Source: Pseudomonadales bacterium (GTDB lineage Bacteria > Pseudomonadota > Gammaproteobacteria > Pseudomonadales > UBA5518). From it: a DNA stretch of 64,000 bases. The stretch covers positions 248,001-312,000 of the forward strand of contig JACKOP010000003.1 of assembly GCA_024234165.1 (NCBI GenBank), written 5' to 3'. This document shows, piece by piece, positions 8,654 through 17,067 of the stretch (position 1 is the first letter of the stretch; the number at the start of each line of letters is the position of its first letter). The notes beneath the pieces are model-generated. The model was not told the DNA's origin, searched no databases, and saw only the letters and a list, made by a program, of their open reading frames with translations. The position numbers and the translations under genes were made by a program.

Positions 8654-9582
8654 ACCGTCCCGACGCCGATGTGCTGCTCGGCTTCCACTTCGAGACGGCC
8701 GCCGTGCGCGGGCACCTGGTGCGTCTCGAATCCAGCCTCGCCGAGATTCTCGGCCAGCATTTCTATCCGGCGCCCGTGGCGGCGTTGCTCGGTGAAACCC
8801 TGGCTGCGAGCGTGCTGCTTGGTGCAACGATCAAGTTTGCCGGCTCGCTCGGCGTGCAGGCGAAGAGTGCCGGACCGATCGCGCTCCTGTTCGCCGAGTG
8901 TACCCACGAGCGCTGCCTTCGTGGCTACGCGCAGCTCGCCGACGGTGCGCTTGGCGAGGCGTTTCCCGATCTGCTGGCTGCCGGTACGCTGGTGATCACG
9001 ATCACCCCCGACGCCGGCCAACGCTACCAGGGAATCGTGCCGCTCGACGCACCACGGCTGGCCGGGTGTCTGGAGCACTATTTCGGGCAGTCGGAGCAGC
9101 TGCCGACCTGCATTGTGCTCGCTGCCGACGGTGAGCGGGCGGCAGGTCTGCTGTTGCAGGTGCTGCCCGGCCGGGCCGAAGATGAAAGTCACGCGCTCCG
9201 CTGGGAGCATCTGTGCCAGCTCACGCGTACGCTTGGCCAGGACGAATTGCTCGCCGAGCCGTTCACGACCGTTCTGTACCGGCTCTTCCACGAGGAGCGC
9301 GTGCGCGTGCACGAGCCCGAGGTGGTGCGCTTCGGCTGCCGCTGTTCGTACGAGCGAGCCGCAAACACGCTGCGCGCGTTGGGCGCGACCGAAGTGCACG
9401 CCGTGTTCGCCGAGCAGGGAGCCGTCCTGATCCACTGCGAGTTCTGTCAGCAGGAGTACCGTTTCGACGCCGCCGCGCTCGAGGCCCTGTTCCCGCGTGC
9501 GCACGGCGAGGCCATATGTCGGGATGAATCCCGACCTACGGATGGCCTGTTCCCGCGTGCGCGCGGCAAGCCTCTGCATTGA
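8650..9582 (+). CDS. hslO: Hsp33 redox-regulated chaperone HslO, with a repeat-derived C-terminal tail
   Basis: Hsp33 is a holdase activated by oxidation of a zinc-bound cysteine cluster. The four cysteines are present as CRC (in FGCRCSYER) and CEFC near the C-terminus. The core ends around EYRFDAAALEALFPRA. After that come roughly 25 further residues encoded by a short direct repeat (LFPRA-G twice) around a palindrome, see 9487-9567. The tail is not a normal Hsp33 feature and looks acquired. Start ATG overlaps the hslR stop. The product is 310 residues. Confidence 0.93.
   Translation: MNRPDADVLLGFHFETAAVRGHLVRLESSLAEILGQHFYPAPVAALLGETLAASVLLGATIKFAGSLGVQAKSAGPIALLFAECTHERCLRGYAQLADGALGEAFPDLLAAGTLVITITPDAGQRYQGIVPLDAPRLAGCLEHYFGQSEQLPTCIVLAADGERAAGLLLQVLPGRAEDESHALRWEHLCQLTRTLGQDELLAEPFTTVLYRLFHEERVRVHEPEVVRFGCRCSYERAANTLRALGATEVHAVFAEQGAVLIHCEFCQQEYRFDAAALEALFPRAHGEAICRDESRPTDGLFPRARGKPLH
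9487..9567 (+). repeat. REP-like hairpin flanked by 21-bp direct repeats inside the hslO 3' end
   Basis: GTCGGGATGAATCCCGAC (9518-9535) is a hairpin with 8-bp stems. It resembles GTAGGTCGGGATT-type interspersed repeats that I recall from other gammaproteobacteria. Two near-identical 21-base segments starting CTGTTCCCGCG lie 60 bases apart (9487 and 9547). The 60-base period preserves the hslO frame, adding about 20 residues. Confidence 0.65.
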
Positions 9583-9621
9583 TCGGAATTGTTGCGGTTT
9601 TCGCGCGCCAGACCTTTTTGC

Positions 9622-9627
9622 CATAAT
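9622..9627 (+). promoter_or_regulatory. Possible -10 hexamer of pckA
   Basis: CATAAT stands out in this G+C-rich gap and is about 95 bases before the pckA ATG. No good -35 lies at the right spacing (TTGCGG at 9592 is too far), so this is weak. Confidence 0.3.
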
Positions 9628-9720
9628 GTTGGCTGCTGCCGAGGGGCGTCCGATCGATGCGCGCTTGCGCCGGTCGGTGTCCAATCATCCTGATCCATCG
9701 GGCTACATAGGATTTCCGGA

Positions 9721-11292
9721 ATGGAAACTGCGACGATTTCTACCAGCACCGTGTATACAGACCTGAGCTCCGCGCTCCTCGTCGAGCACGCGGTGCGCCG
9801 CAATGAGGGCCACCTGGCGAATACCGGGGCGTTCGTAGTGACCACCGGCAAGCGTACCGGACGCTCGCCTGCGGACCGCTTCATCGTCGACGAGCCGGGC
9901 ACCAGCGCATCGATCGACTGGGGTCCGATCAACCGCAAGTTCGACGCCGGGAAGTTCAACGCGCTGTGGGATCGTGTCGTCGAGTTTGCGTCCGCGCGCG
10001 ACCGCTTCGTGGCACACCTGCACGTGGGCGCCGATCCCCAGTACTACGTTCCGATCCGGGTCACGACCGAAGACGCGTGGCAGAACCTGTTTGCCCGCAA
10101 CATGTTCATCCGTCCGGACCAGTACAACCCGCGCGCGAAGGCAGAGTGGCAGGTTCTGAACGTGCCGTCCTTCGTCTGCGTACCGGAGCGGGACGGCACC
10201 AATTCCGACGGTGCAGTGATCATCGACTTTGCGCAGCGCAAGGTCCTGCTGGCGAACATGCGCTATGCGGGAGAGATGAAGAAGGCGATGTTTTCGGTGC
10301 AGAACTTCCTGCTGCCCGAGCGCGATGTGTTGCCGATGCACTGTGCGGCCAATGTGGGCGAGAGCGGTGACGTTGCACTGTTCTTCGGTCTGTCGGGCAC
10401 CGGCAAGACCACGCTGTCGGCCGACCCGGATCGCTATCTGATCGGCGACGACGAACACGGCTGGGCCGAGGGTTCGGTATTCAACATCGAGGGCGGCTGC
10501 TACGCGAAGACGATCAACCTCAGCCACAAGAACGAGCCGTTGATCTGGGAGGCGATCCGCTTCGGCGCGATCGTCGAGAACGTGGTCACCGACCAAGTGC
10601 TGCGGATCGCCGATTACACGGATACCTCGCTGACCGAGAACGGGCGCTGCTGCTACCCGCGCGAGCACATCGAGAAGCGCGCGGAGAAGAACGCCGCCGG
10701 TGAGCCGCGCGCGGTGATCTTCCTCACCTGCGATGTCACGGGGGTGCTGCCGCCGCTGTCCATCCTGTCCAAGGAAGCCGCTGCATACCACTTCCTGAGC
10801 GGCTATACGGCACTTGTCGGTTCCACCGAGATGGGTTCCGGCAGCGGCATCAAGTCCACGTTCTCGACCTGCTTCGGTGCGCCGTTCTTTCCGCGTCCGG
10901 CGCACGTCTACGCGGATCTGCTGATGCGCCGTGTCGAGAAGTTCGGCAGCCAGGTCTACCTGGTCAATACCGGCTGGACCGGGGGCAGCGGTGGTGTGGG
11001 CGGCAAGGGGCACCGCTTCCCGATCCCGACCACGCGCGCGATCATCGCGGCGATCCAGAGCGGCGTGCTGGTTGGCGCACCGACCGAGCGGCTGCCGGGG
11101 CTGAACCTCGATATCCCGAAATCGGTGCCGGGCGTCGACGCGCAGATCCTGAATCCGCGCAACACCTGGGAAGACAAGGACGCCTACGCTGCGCAGATGC
11201 GCGGTCTGATCGACCTGTTCCTGCAGAATTTCCGCAAGTTCAGCGGGGTTTCGGCGGCGATCATCACGGCAGGCCCGCACCTGCCGGACTGA
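9721..11292 (+). CDS. pckA: Phosphoenolpyruvate carboxykinase (ATP)
   Basis: The enzyme converts oxaloacetate and ATP to phosphoenolpyruvate and CO2, the entry step of gluconeogenesis. The kinase P-loop GLSGTGKTTLS and the metal-binding DDEHGW are seen, with GSTEMGSGSGIKSTFSTCFG and TGWTGGSGG further on. The 523-residue length is standard. An AGGA lies about 10 bases before the ATG. hslR-hslO-pckA is a known gammaproteobacterial order, but pckA is preceded by a 138-base gap and may have its own promoter. Confidence 0.97.
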   Translation: METATISTSTVYTDLSSALLVEHAVRRNEGHLANTGAFVVTTGKRTGRSPADRFIVDEPGTSASIDWGPINRKFDAGKFNALWDRVVEFASARDRFVAHLHVGADPQYYVPIRVTTEDAWQNLFARNMFIRPDQYNPRAKAEWQVLNVPSFVCVPERDGTNSDGAVIIDFAQRKVLLANMRYAGEMKKAMFSVQNFLLPERDVLPMHCAANVGESGDVALFFGLSGTGKTTLSADPDRYLIGDDEHGWAEGSVFNIEGGCYAKTINLSHKNEPLIWEAIRFGAIVENVVTDQVLRIADYTDTSLTENGRCCYPREHIEKRAEKNAAGEPRAVIFLTCDVTGVLPPLSILSKEAAAYHFLSGYTALVGSTEMGSGSGIKSTFSTCFGAPFFPRPAHVYADLLMRRVEKFGSQVYLVNTGWTGGSGGVGGKGHRFPIPTTRAIIAAIQSGVLVGAPTERLPGLNLDIPKSVPGVDAQILNPRNTWEDKDAYAAQMRGLIDLFLQNFRKFSGVSAAIITAGPHLPD

Positions 11293-11302
11293 GTTCCGTG
11301 GT

Positions 11303-11333
11303 GGGTTGGCGCCGCATCGTGCAGCGCCAACCC
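11303..11333 (+). terminator. Terminator-like hairpin after pckA
   Basis: GGGTTGGCGC (11303-11312) and GCGCCAACCC (11324-11333) form a perfect 10-bp stem with an 11-base loop, 11 bases after the pckA stop. No T-tract follows, so it may act as an mRNA-stabilising hairpin or a weak terminator. Confidence 0.6.
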
Positions 11334-11367
11334 CTGGTCCCTGTCGGAGCTGGACTGCGGACCTTCA

Positions 11368-11550
11368 GAGGATTTCACAAAACGCCACGAGGTGCGTGGC
11401 AATGCCTTCGCACTGGGGGGCGTGTGCCGCAGGGATGCGGCACTCGAGCCTGCAGGGATGCATTTACGGCGTCCCACCGGTGCGAAGGCGTTGTCACGCG
11501 CCAGTCATGTCAGTGTCAGCGGTCGACGGACTTTCGCGACAGCCTCTTCA
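11368..11550 (-). repeat. Nested-hairpin element, copy C (core inverted relative to most copies on the + strand)
   Basis: The outer ends are GAGGATTTCACAAAACG (left) and CGCGACAGCCTCTTCA (right). The inner arms CAATGCCTTCGCAC and GTGCGAAGGCGTTG pair. Read on the minus strand the whole element has the same layout as copies A, B, F and I: long spacer, core, short spacer. The terminal TGAAGAGG on the minus strand provides the stop codon of the oxidoreductase gene ending at 11548. It lies between convergent genes. Confidence 0.85.
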
Positions 11551-12420
11551 ACGGGTCTTTGCGATCACGTTGTCCGCGTACCAGCGCATCTGGCCCAGTT
11601 TCTCTTCCAGCGAGGTATCCGGGTCCTTGTTGTAGACGTTGCGAAACGCAATGATCACTTCGTCGACGCCGATGTCCTCGAGACGCTTGATGCCGTCGGC
11701 CGAGAACGCCTCCGCGCCCATGCCGTGGACTTCGAACGGCGTCTTCTCGCGGCCGTATTCCGCACGCAGCGTCCGCAGCGTCTTCACGTAACCGGCCAGA
11801 TCGTCGAGCGAGGCGCCTGCAGCGACCCAGCCGTCGCCGATGCGTGCGGCGCGCTTCAGCGCGATGTCCGTATGCCCGCCGATCAGGATCGGTACCGGCT
11901 TCGTTGGTACCGGGCAGAGCTTGATCGGTGCCATCTGGAAGATCTGCCCCTCGTAGCCGAAATAGTCTCCGCTCATCAGACCGCGGATGATCTCGATCAT
12001 CTCGTCCATGCGCTGGCCACGCTTCTCGTACGGGATCTGGCACGCGGCGAAATCCTCGGGCCATGGACTCAGCCCCACGCCGAGCACGATACGGTTGTTG
12101 CTGAGGACGGCGAGGCTCGACAACTGTTTCGCGACGATCGCCGGCTGGCGGATCGGCAGCTTCACCACCGAGGTGGTGATGCGCAGCTTGCTCGTGACCG
12201 CTGCCACCGCAGCCATCGCGATGAATACCTCGAGGAACGGCACACCGTCGAGGAAGTCACGGCTGCCGTCGGCGTTGTATGGATACTGCGCGTCGCTTTC
12301 CTTCGGGTAGCAGATGCTGTCGGGTAGCGTGAAGCTGTCGAAGCCCATTTCCTCGGCCGCACGGGCGAGCGGCAGGTACTGGTCGGGTGCGGGCATGGAA
12401 GCGTGGAAAGCAAAGCGCAT
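11548..12420 (-). CDS. Luciferase-like (LLM class) flavin-dependent oxidoreductase
   Basis: The 290-residue TIM-barrel protein belongs to the bacterial luciferase-like monooxygenases that use F420 or FMN. Family signatures are GVGLSPWPEDFAACQI, GQRMDEMIEIIRGLMSG and PILIGGHTDIALKRAARIGDGW. The substrate cannot be told from sequence. The start at 12420 is supported by AGGAGG 10 bases upstream; longer upstream frames are antisense to the Lon-like gene. The stop codon lies inside repeat copy C. A second, distinct member of the family is at 26234. Confidence 0.85.
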   Translation of the reverse strand: MRFAFHASMPAPDQYLPLARAAEEMGFDSFTLPDSICYPKESDAQYPYNADGSRDFLDGVPFLEVFIAMAAVAAVTSKLRITTSVVKLPIRQPAIVAKQLSSLAVLSNNRIVLGVGLSPWPEDFAACQIPYEKRGQRMDEMIEIIRGLMSGDYFGYEGQIFQMAPIKLCPVPTKPVPILIGGHTDIALKRAARIGDGWVAAGASLDDLAGYVKTLRTLRAEYGREKTPFEVHGMGAEAFSADGIKRLEDIGVDEVIIAFRNVYNKDPDTSLEEKLGQMRWYADNVIAKTR

Positions 12421-12657
12421 GGTCTGGTCCTCCTGTTCGGCTTGCAATGCCCGCTGTGAGCGGCGGGTGGATGGCGCATCGCGGATCGGCAAGGCAGGTC
12501 TGCGCTGCAGGCCGTCCGGGCGTGCTGACGATAACGCATCGGCTTGCTGCTTTGATAGTCGCCGTGGTTTTGCCACCACGAAGCAAAGGGTATGCTTGCG
12601 GGCAGCCCCCGGTGTCGCGATCACCGCCATCTGTACCGGGAGCGGGGGAGGTGGATC

Positions 12658-12984
12658 ATGCTGGACATGCAAGCCGTGCGCGCAGGCCTGCTGGGCAAGC
12701 GCACCGAACTCGAGGAGCGCGTGAGGCGCATCAATGCCGACCTGCGCCGGCGCGAGGAGCCGATGTCGGCGGATTTCGGCGAGCAGGTGGTGGAGCAGGA
12801 AAACCTCGATGCGCTGTACGCAATCGAGTCCGAAGCGCGCCTGGAGCTCAGGAAGGTCGACTCTGCCCTCGAGCGCATCGAGCGCGGAGACTATGGTGTG
12901 TGCAGCCGCTGTGGAGGGCCGATCGGCGCTGCACGGCTGCTGGCGTTGCCGCATGCAGATGCCTGCATCGCCTGCGCAGACTGA
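12658..12984 (+). CDS. DksA/TraR-family C4-type zinc-finger protein
   Basis: The 108-residue protein has an N-terminal coiled-coil region (LGKRTELEERVRRIN onward) and a C-terminal zinc finger CSRCG...CIAC, the DksA/TraR arrangement. Such proteins bind the RNA polymerase secondary channel. The start at 12658 follows a strong GGGGGAGGTGG; an upstream in-frame ATG at 12592 lacks a site. It is shorter than DksA proper (about 150) and I would not call it DksA. It precedes the Lon-like protease by 18 bases and is probably co-transcribed with it. Confidence 0.85.
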   Translation: MLDMQAVRAGLLGKRTELEERVRRINADLRRREEPMSADFGEQVVEQENLDALYAIESEARLELRKVDSALERIERGDYGVCSRCGGPIGAARLLALPHADACIACAD

Positions 12985-13002
12985 TCCGGGAGAGATCCAG
13001 CC

Positions 13003-15420
13003 ATGTCCGTACAGCCACTTGCACCCGAACTGCTGTGCTGTCGAACCGATCCCGCGACGCTGGGATTCCGCTCGACCGAGGAGTTGCCCGACATCGATTC
13101 CGCCGCGATGGGGCAGGATCGGGCGATCGCAGCCATCGAGTTCGGCGTCGGCATGCAACGTGAAGGCTACAACCTTTATGTGGCCGGTCCGACCGGCATC
13201 GGCAAACGCACGCTGGTCGACCATCTGCTTGCACAGCATGCAGCCAGGCGCGGAGAGCCTTCCGACTGGTGCTATGTGAACAATTTCGAGGACGCTTCGC
13301 GTCCGCGTGCGCTGAGCCTGCCGGCCGGCAAGGGCGTGCAGCTCAAGCGCGACATGGAAAAGCTGATCGAGCGCATGCTGGTCACGGTGCCGAACGTATT
13401 CCGCGGTGATGAGTACCGACGCCGCATCACGGAGATCCAGGAGGAGTACCAGGAAAAGGAGGCGAAGCAGTTCAGCGACCTCAACGAGGCGGCACGCGCT
13501 CGCGCCATGGTGGTGATCCGCACTCCGGGCGGTTACACGATCGGTCCGCTGCGAGACGGCAAGCTGATGACACCGGCGCAGTTCAACGAACTGTCGCGCG
13601 CCGAGCAGGACGCGGCGAAGGCGGTGATCGAGGAACTGAACCACCGCCTGAAGTCGATCATCGAAAGCATCCACGGCTGGCAGGAGGAGAGCGTCGAGCG
13701 GGTCAAGGCGATCGACAACGAGTTCATCCACGACATCATCGATCCGATGCTGGCCGCGCTGAAGTCGCGCTACCGGGAGTACCCGGGCGTGCTGGCGTTC
13801 CTCGACGCCGCCCTGCAGGACATGGCCGAGAATGTCTGGGATTTCATGCCCGGCGAGCCGCAGGAAGGCAATGTGCCGCTGCGCAAGCAGGTGTTCGCGA
13901 ACGAACACCTGCGCTACCACATCAACGTGCTGGTCGACCACGATGGCCAGCGCGGCATGCCGGTGCTTTATGAAGACAATCCGACGCTGCAGAACGTGCT
14001 CGGACGCATCGAACACATCGCCCAGATGGGCACACTGCTGACCAATTTCAGCCTGATCAAGCCCGGTGCGCTGCATCGGGCCAATGGCGGCTACCTGGTG
14101 CTCGATGCGCGCAAGATATTGATGAACTCCTTCGTGTGGGACGGCCTGAAGCGCGCGATCCGCTCGCGCGAGATCCGCATCGAATCGATCGAGCACATCC
14201 TCGGCATGGTTTCGACCACCTCGCTCGAGCCGGAGCCGATCCCGCTCGACGTGAAGATCGTGCTGGTCGGCGACCGCTACCTGTATCACCTGCTGCAGCA
14301 CTACGATCCCGAGTTCAGCCTGTATTTCAAGGTCAACGCGGATTTCAGCGACGGCATCGATCGCAGTCCGGAAGCGATCGTGCCCTATGCGCGCATCATC
14401 GCCACACTGGCGCGGCGCGAGAAGGCGCGTCCGCTGTCCGCTGGCGGGGTCGCGCGCGTCATCGATCGCAGCTCGCGCAGCGCCGAGGACGCCTCGAAGC
14501 TGTCGCTGCACCTGGGGGGTCTGGTCGACCTGATCCTGCAGGCCGACTTCTGGGCCGGGCGTGACGCCAGTGCGCTGGTGGAGGCACACCATGTCGACCA
14601 GGCGATCGCGCAGTACCGGTTCCGCAACAACCGCTACCAGGAGCTGCTCGGCGAACAGATCCACAAAGGCGTGATGCTGCTTGCCACCGAAGGCACCCAG
14701 GTCGGGCAGATCAACGGACTGTCGGTGATCCAGCTCGGCGACTACAGCTTCGGTCGGCCGTCGCGCATCACCGCCACTGCGCGTCTGGGGTCGGGCAAGC
14801 TGGTGGATATAGAGCGCGAGACCGAGCTCGGCGGCCCCCTGCACTCGAAGGGAGTGATGATCCTCGGCAGTTTCCTGGCACGCCGTTACGCACACAGCCA
14901 GCCACTGGCGCTGTCGGCGAGCATCGTGTTCGAACAATCCTACGGCCGGGTGGACGGCGACTCGGCGTCGATGGCGGAACTGGTCGCCCTGCTGTCGGCA
15001 ATCGCCGGCATTCCGATCCGCCAGGATCTGGCGATGACCGGTTCGGTGAATCAGCTTGGCGAGATGCAGGCCATCGGTGGCGTGAACGACAAGATCGAGG
15101 GTTTCTTCGATGTCTGCGTGGCGCGTGGGTTGAGTGGTACGCAGGGGGTGGTGATCCCGCGCGCGAACGTGCAGCACCTGATGCTGAAACCCGAGGTCGC
15201 AGCGGCGGCATGTGCGGGGCGCTTCCATGTCTACGCCGTCGACGGCGTGGACGAGGCGCTGGAACTGCTCACCGGGGTGCCTGCCGGGGCACCGCTGGAC
15301 GGTGACCGCTTCGAGGCCGATTCGGTGAACGAACGCGTGCGTCAGCGGCTGCACGAACTGGCCGAGATCGGCCGTCGGCACGCGGGCGAACAGTCACCGG
15401 CAAGCGAGGCGAAGCCATGA
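13003..15420 (+). CDS. Lon-like ATP-dependent protease (LonB/YcbZ type)
   Basis: This is an AAA+ protease with a C-terminal Lon proteolytic domain. An unusual Walker A, GPTGIGKR, lies near residue 65. A long insertion with helical, charged sequence separates it from the rest of the ATPase region. The catalytic dyad is Ser654 in GDSAS and Lys697 in NDKIEG, 43 residues apart, the same spacing as Ser679 and Lys722 of E. coli Lon. At 805 residues it lacks the classical Lon N-domain. Its stop overlaps the next gene (ATGA), a Usp-like protein. Confidence 0.9.
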   Translation: MSVQPLAPELLCCRTDPATLGFRSTEELPDIDSAAMGQDRAIAAIEFGVGMQREGYNLYVAGPTGIGKRTLVDHLLAQHAARRGEPSDWCYVNNFEDASRPRALSLPAGKGVQLKRDMEKLIERMLVTVPNVFRGDEYRRRITEIQEEYQEKEAKQFSDLNEAARARAMVVIRTPGGYTIGPLRDGKLMTPAQFNELSRAEQDAAKAVIEELNHRLKSIIESIHGWQEESVERVKAIDNEFIHDIIDPMLAALKSRYREYPGVLAFLDAALQDMAENVWDFMPGEPQEGNVPLRKQVFANEHLRYHINVLVDHDGQRGMPVLYEDNPTLQNVLGRIEHIAQMGTLLTNFSLIKPGALHRANGGYLVLDARKILMNSFVWDGLKRAIRSREIRIESIEHILGMVSTTSLEPEPIPLDVKIVLVGDRYLYHLLQHYDPEFSLYFKVNADFSDGIDRSPEAIVPYARIIATLARREKARPLSAGGVARVIDRSSRSAEDASKLSLHLGGLVDLILQADFWAGRDASALVEAHHVDQAIAQYRFRNNRYQELLGEQIHKGVMLLATEGTQVGQINGLSVIQLGDYSFGRPSRITATARLGSGKLVDIERETELGGPLHSKGVMILGSFLARRYAHSQPLALSASIVFEQSYGRVDGDSASMAELVALLSAIAGIPIRQDLAMTGSVNQLGEMQAIGGVNDKIEGFFDVCVARGLSGTQGVVIPRANVQHLMLKPEVAAAACAGRFHVYAVDGVDEALELLTGVPAGAPLDGDRFEADSVNERVRQRLHELAEIGRRHAGEQSPASEAKP

Positions 15421-16193
15421 ACGGCAGCGGGAATCCGGGCGGCAACCCGCTGCGGCGCATGATGCTGGCGCTGGATGCGCTGAGTTGCGAAACCGCACTG
15501 ATCGAGGCTGCCGCCCTGATCGCAGCCAAGCTCGAGGCCGAACTCGACGCCCTGTTCGTCGAGGATGACGATGTCTACCGGGTGGCAGACCTGCCGATCA
15601 CGCGGGAAATCTCGTTGTCCTCGGCACGCGAGCGCGAGATCAGCGCGTCGCGGGTCGAGCAGACGTTGCGCGGCCTGTCACGCGAGGCAGAGCGACGCTT
15701 TGGTGCCGCGACGCAGCGCAGCCGCGTCAAGGGTCACTTCCACGTCACGCGTGCACGCCGCGATGAGGCGATCGGTGCGGCGGCGCTGCAGGTCGATCTG
15801 TTGTTGCTGCAGCCGCGCAAACCCACCCTCGTGCGTGTGCTCGTGCGCGACAACCGGCCACCGCGCGTATTCGTGCTGTGCGGACAGACCCCGGCCAGTC
15901 GCCGTGCGCTCGAGCTCGGTGCACGGCTCGCGCGCGACGATCACCATGTGCTCGAGGTGATCGTCGCGGGAGAAGTCGACGCCGAGCTGCGTCGCGAGCT
16001 GGAAAGGTCGGGGTTGATCGTGGTCGTCCGTGAACACCCGCCACAGAGTGCCGCGCTCGCGATGCTGGCCGACGTCGACAACCGGTCGGGAGCCACCGTG
16101 CTCGTGGCCGGTGATCTGCTTGCTGCAGACAGCCGTAATCCTGCCCTGGAATGCCTGTCGCAGTTGCGCTGCCAGGTGTTGCTGGTGAACTGA
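15417..16193 (+). CDS. Universal-stress-protein-like protein
   Basis: The 258-residue product starts with RRMMLALDALSCETALIEAAALIAAKLEAELDALFVEDD, the pattern of a Usp alpha/beta nucleotide-binding half. A second half (PRVFVLCGQTPASRRALELGARLA) repeats the pattern, so it looks like a degenerate tandem Usp. The glycine-rich ATP motif is not clear. It is translationally coupled to the Lon-like gene. Function unknown; a stress or adaptor role with the protease is inference. Confidence 0.6.
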   Translation: MNGSGNPGGNPLRRMMLALDALSCETALIEAAALIAAKLEAELDALFVEDDDVYRVADLPITREISLSSAREREISASRVEQTLRGLSREAERRFGAATQRSRVKGHFHVTRARRDEAIGAAALQVDLLLLQPRKPTLVRVLVRDNRPPRVFVLCGQTPASRRALELGARLARDDHHVLEVIVAGEVDAELRRELERSGLIVVVREHPPQSAALAMLADVDNRSGATVLVAGDLLAADSRNPALECLSQLRCQVLLVN

Positions 16194-16286
16194 GGCAGAT
16201 TTCCTTACGAACTCAACGGTGAATTCCCGCCGAAGCCTCTGCTACGATGGCCGGGAAATCCACCAGACACAGCGGAGTGATTACCC

Positions 16287-16766
16287 ATGACGATCAAGGT
16301 TGGCGATCGCATCCCCTCGGCTACCCTGAAAAGGATGGGCGAGAAGGGGCCTGAAAACATTGGCACCGAAGAGCTCTTCCGTGGCCGCAAGGTCGTGCTG
16401 TTCGCGGTGCCTGGTGCCTTCACTCCGACCTGCACGGAGGCGCATCTTCCCGGCTACGTGGTGAACGCGGACCGGATCAAGGCCAAGGGAGTCGACACGA
16501 TCGCCTGCATGGCGGTCAACGACGTGTTCGTGATGAATGCGTGGGGCAAGTCGCAGAATGCCGAGGAACTGCTGATGCTGGCTGACGGCAACGCGGATTT
16601 CACCAGGGCGCTCGGACTCGAACTCGACGCCAGCGGTTTCGGCATGGGCACGCGTTCGCAACGCTTTGCACTGGTCGCCGAAGACGGCGTGGTGCGCCAC
16701 CTCGCGGTGGAGCCGAACCCGGGGCTGGACGTGTCGGCTGCCGACAAGATTCTCGAAGTGCTCTGA
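16287..16766 (+). CDS. Peroxiredoxin, Prx5 (AhpE/PRDX5-like) group
   Basis: It reduces hydroperoxides through a cysteine peroxidatic site. The PxxxTxxC motif is PGAFTPTCT (C near residue 49), and the C-terminal region includes GMGTRSQRFALVAEDGVV, typical of Prx5. The 159-residue size fits. A GGAG precedes the ATG. The CDGSH protein follows after 13 bases, so the two are probably co-transcribed. Confidence 0.92.
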   Translation: MTIKVGDRIPSATLKRMGEKGPENIGTEELFRGRKVVLFAVPGAFTPTCTEAHLPGYVVNADRIKAKGVDTIACMAVNDVFVMNAWGKSQNAEELLMLADGNADFTRALGLELDASGFGMGTRSQRFALVAEDGVVRHLAVEPNPGLDVSAADKILEVL

Positions 16767-16779
16767 TACAGGAGTCGCG

Positions 16780-17022
16780 ATGATGGATGCACCGGTACGT
16801 GCGGGTGAAGTCCCGATCGCGTGTGATGTGGAGCAGGGCAAGAGCTACTGGTGGTGCAGTTGCGGACGTTCGGCGCGGCAACCGTTCTGTGACGGTTCGC
16901 ACAAGGGTACGAGTTTCACGCCGTTGCGCTATGACGCCGCCGAGACGCGTACCGTGTATTTCTGTGCCTGCAAGCTCAGCGTGAACCGGCCAGTCTGCGA
17001 TGGAAGTCACAAGCGCAGCTGA
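16780..17022 (+). CDS. Dual CDGSH iron-sulfur domain protein
   Basis: Two CDGSH-type 2Fe-2S motifs are seen in 80 residues: CSCGRSARQPFCDGSHKG and CACKLSVNRPVCDGSHKRS. This is the compact prokaryotic double-CDGSH form (MitoNEET relatives), which handle electron transfer or cluster transfer. AGGAG sits 5 bases before the ATG at 16780. It lies between the peroxiredoxin and moaA, which fits redox or cluster supply. Confidence 0.92.
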   Translation: MMDAPVRAGEVPIACDVEQGKSYWWCSCGRSARQPFCDGSHKGTSFTPLRYDAAETRTVYFCACKLSVNRPVCDGSHKRS

Positions 17023-17067
17023 AATCCGGCCCGAAGGCCTGCGGGTTCGGGTGATGGAGGTGGGATC

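Noticed and set aside
12421..15381. A long N-terminal extension of the luciferase-like gene on the minus strand
   Set aside because: It is antisense to the Lon-like protease; the AGGAGG before 12420 marks the true start.
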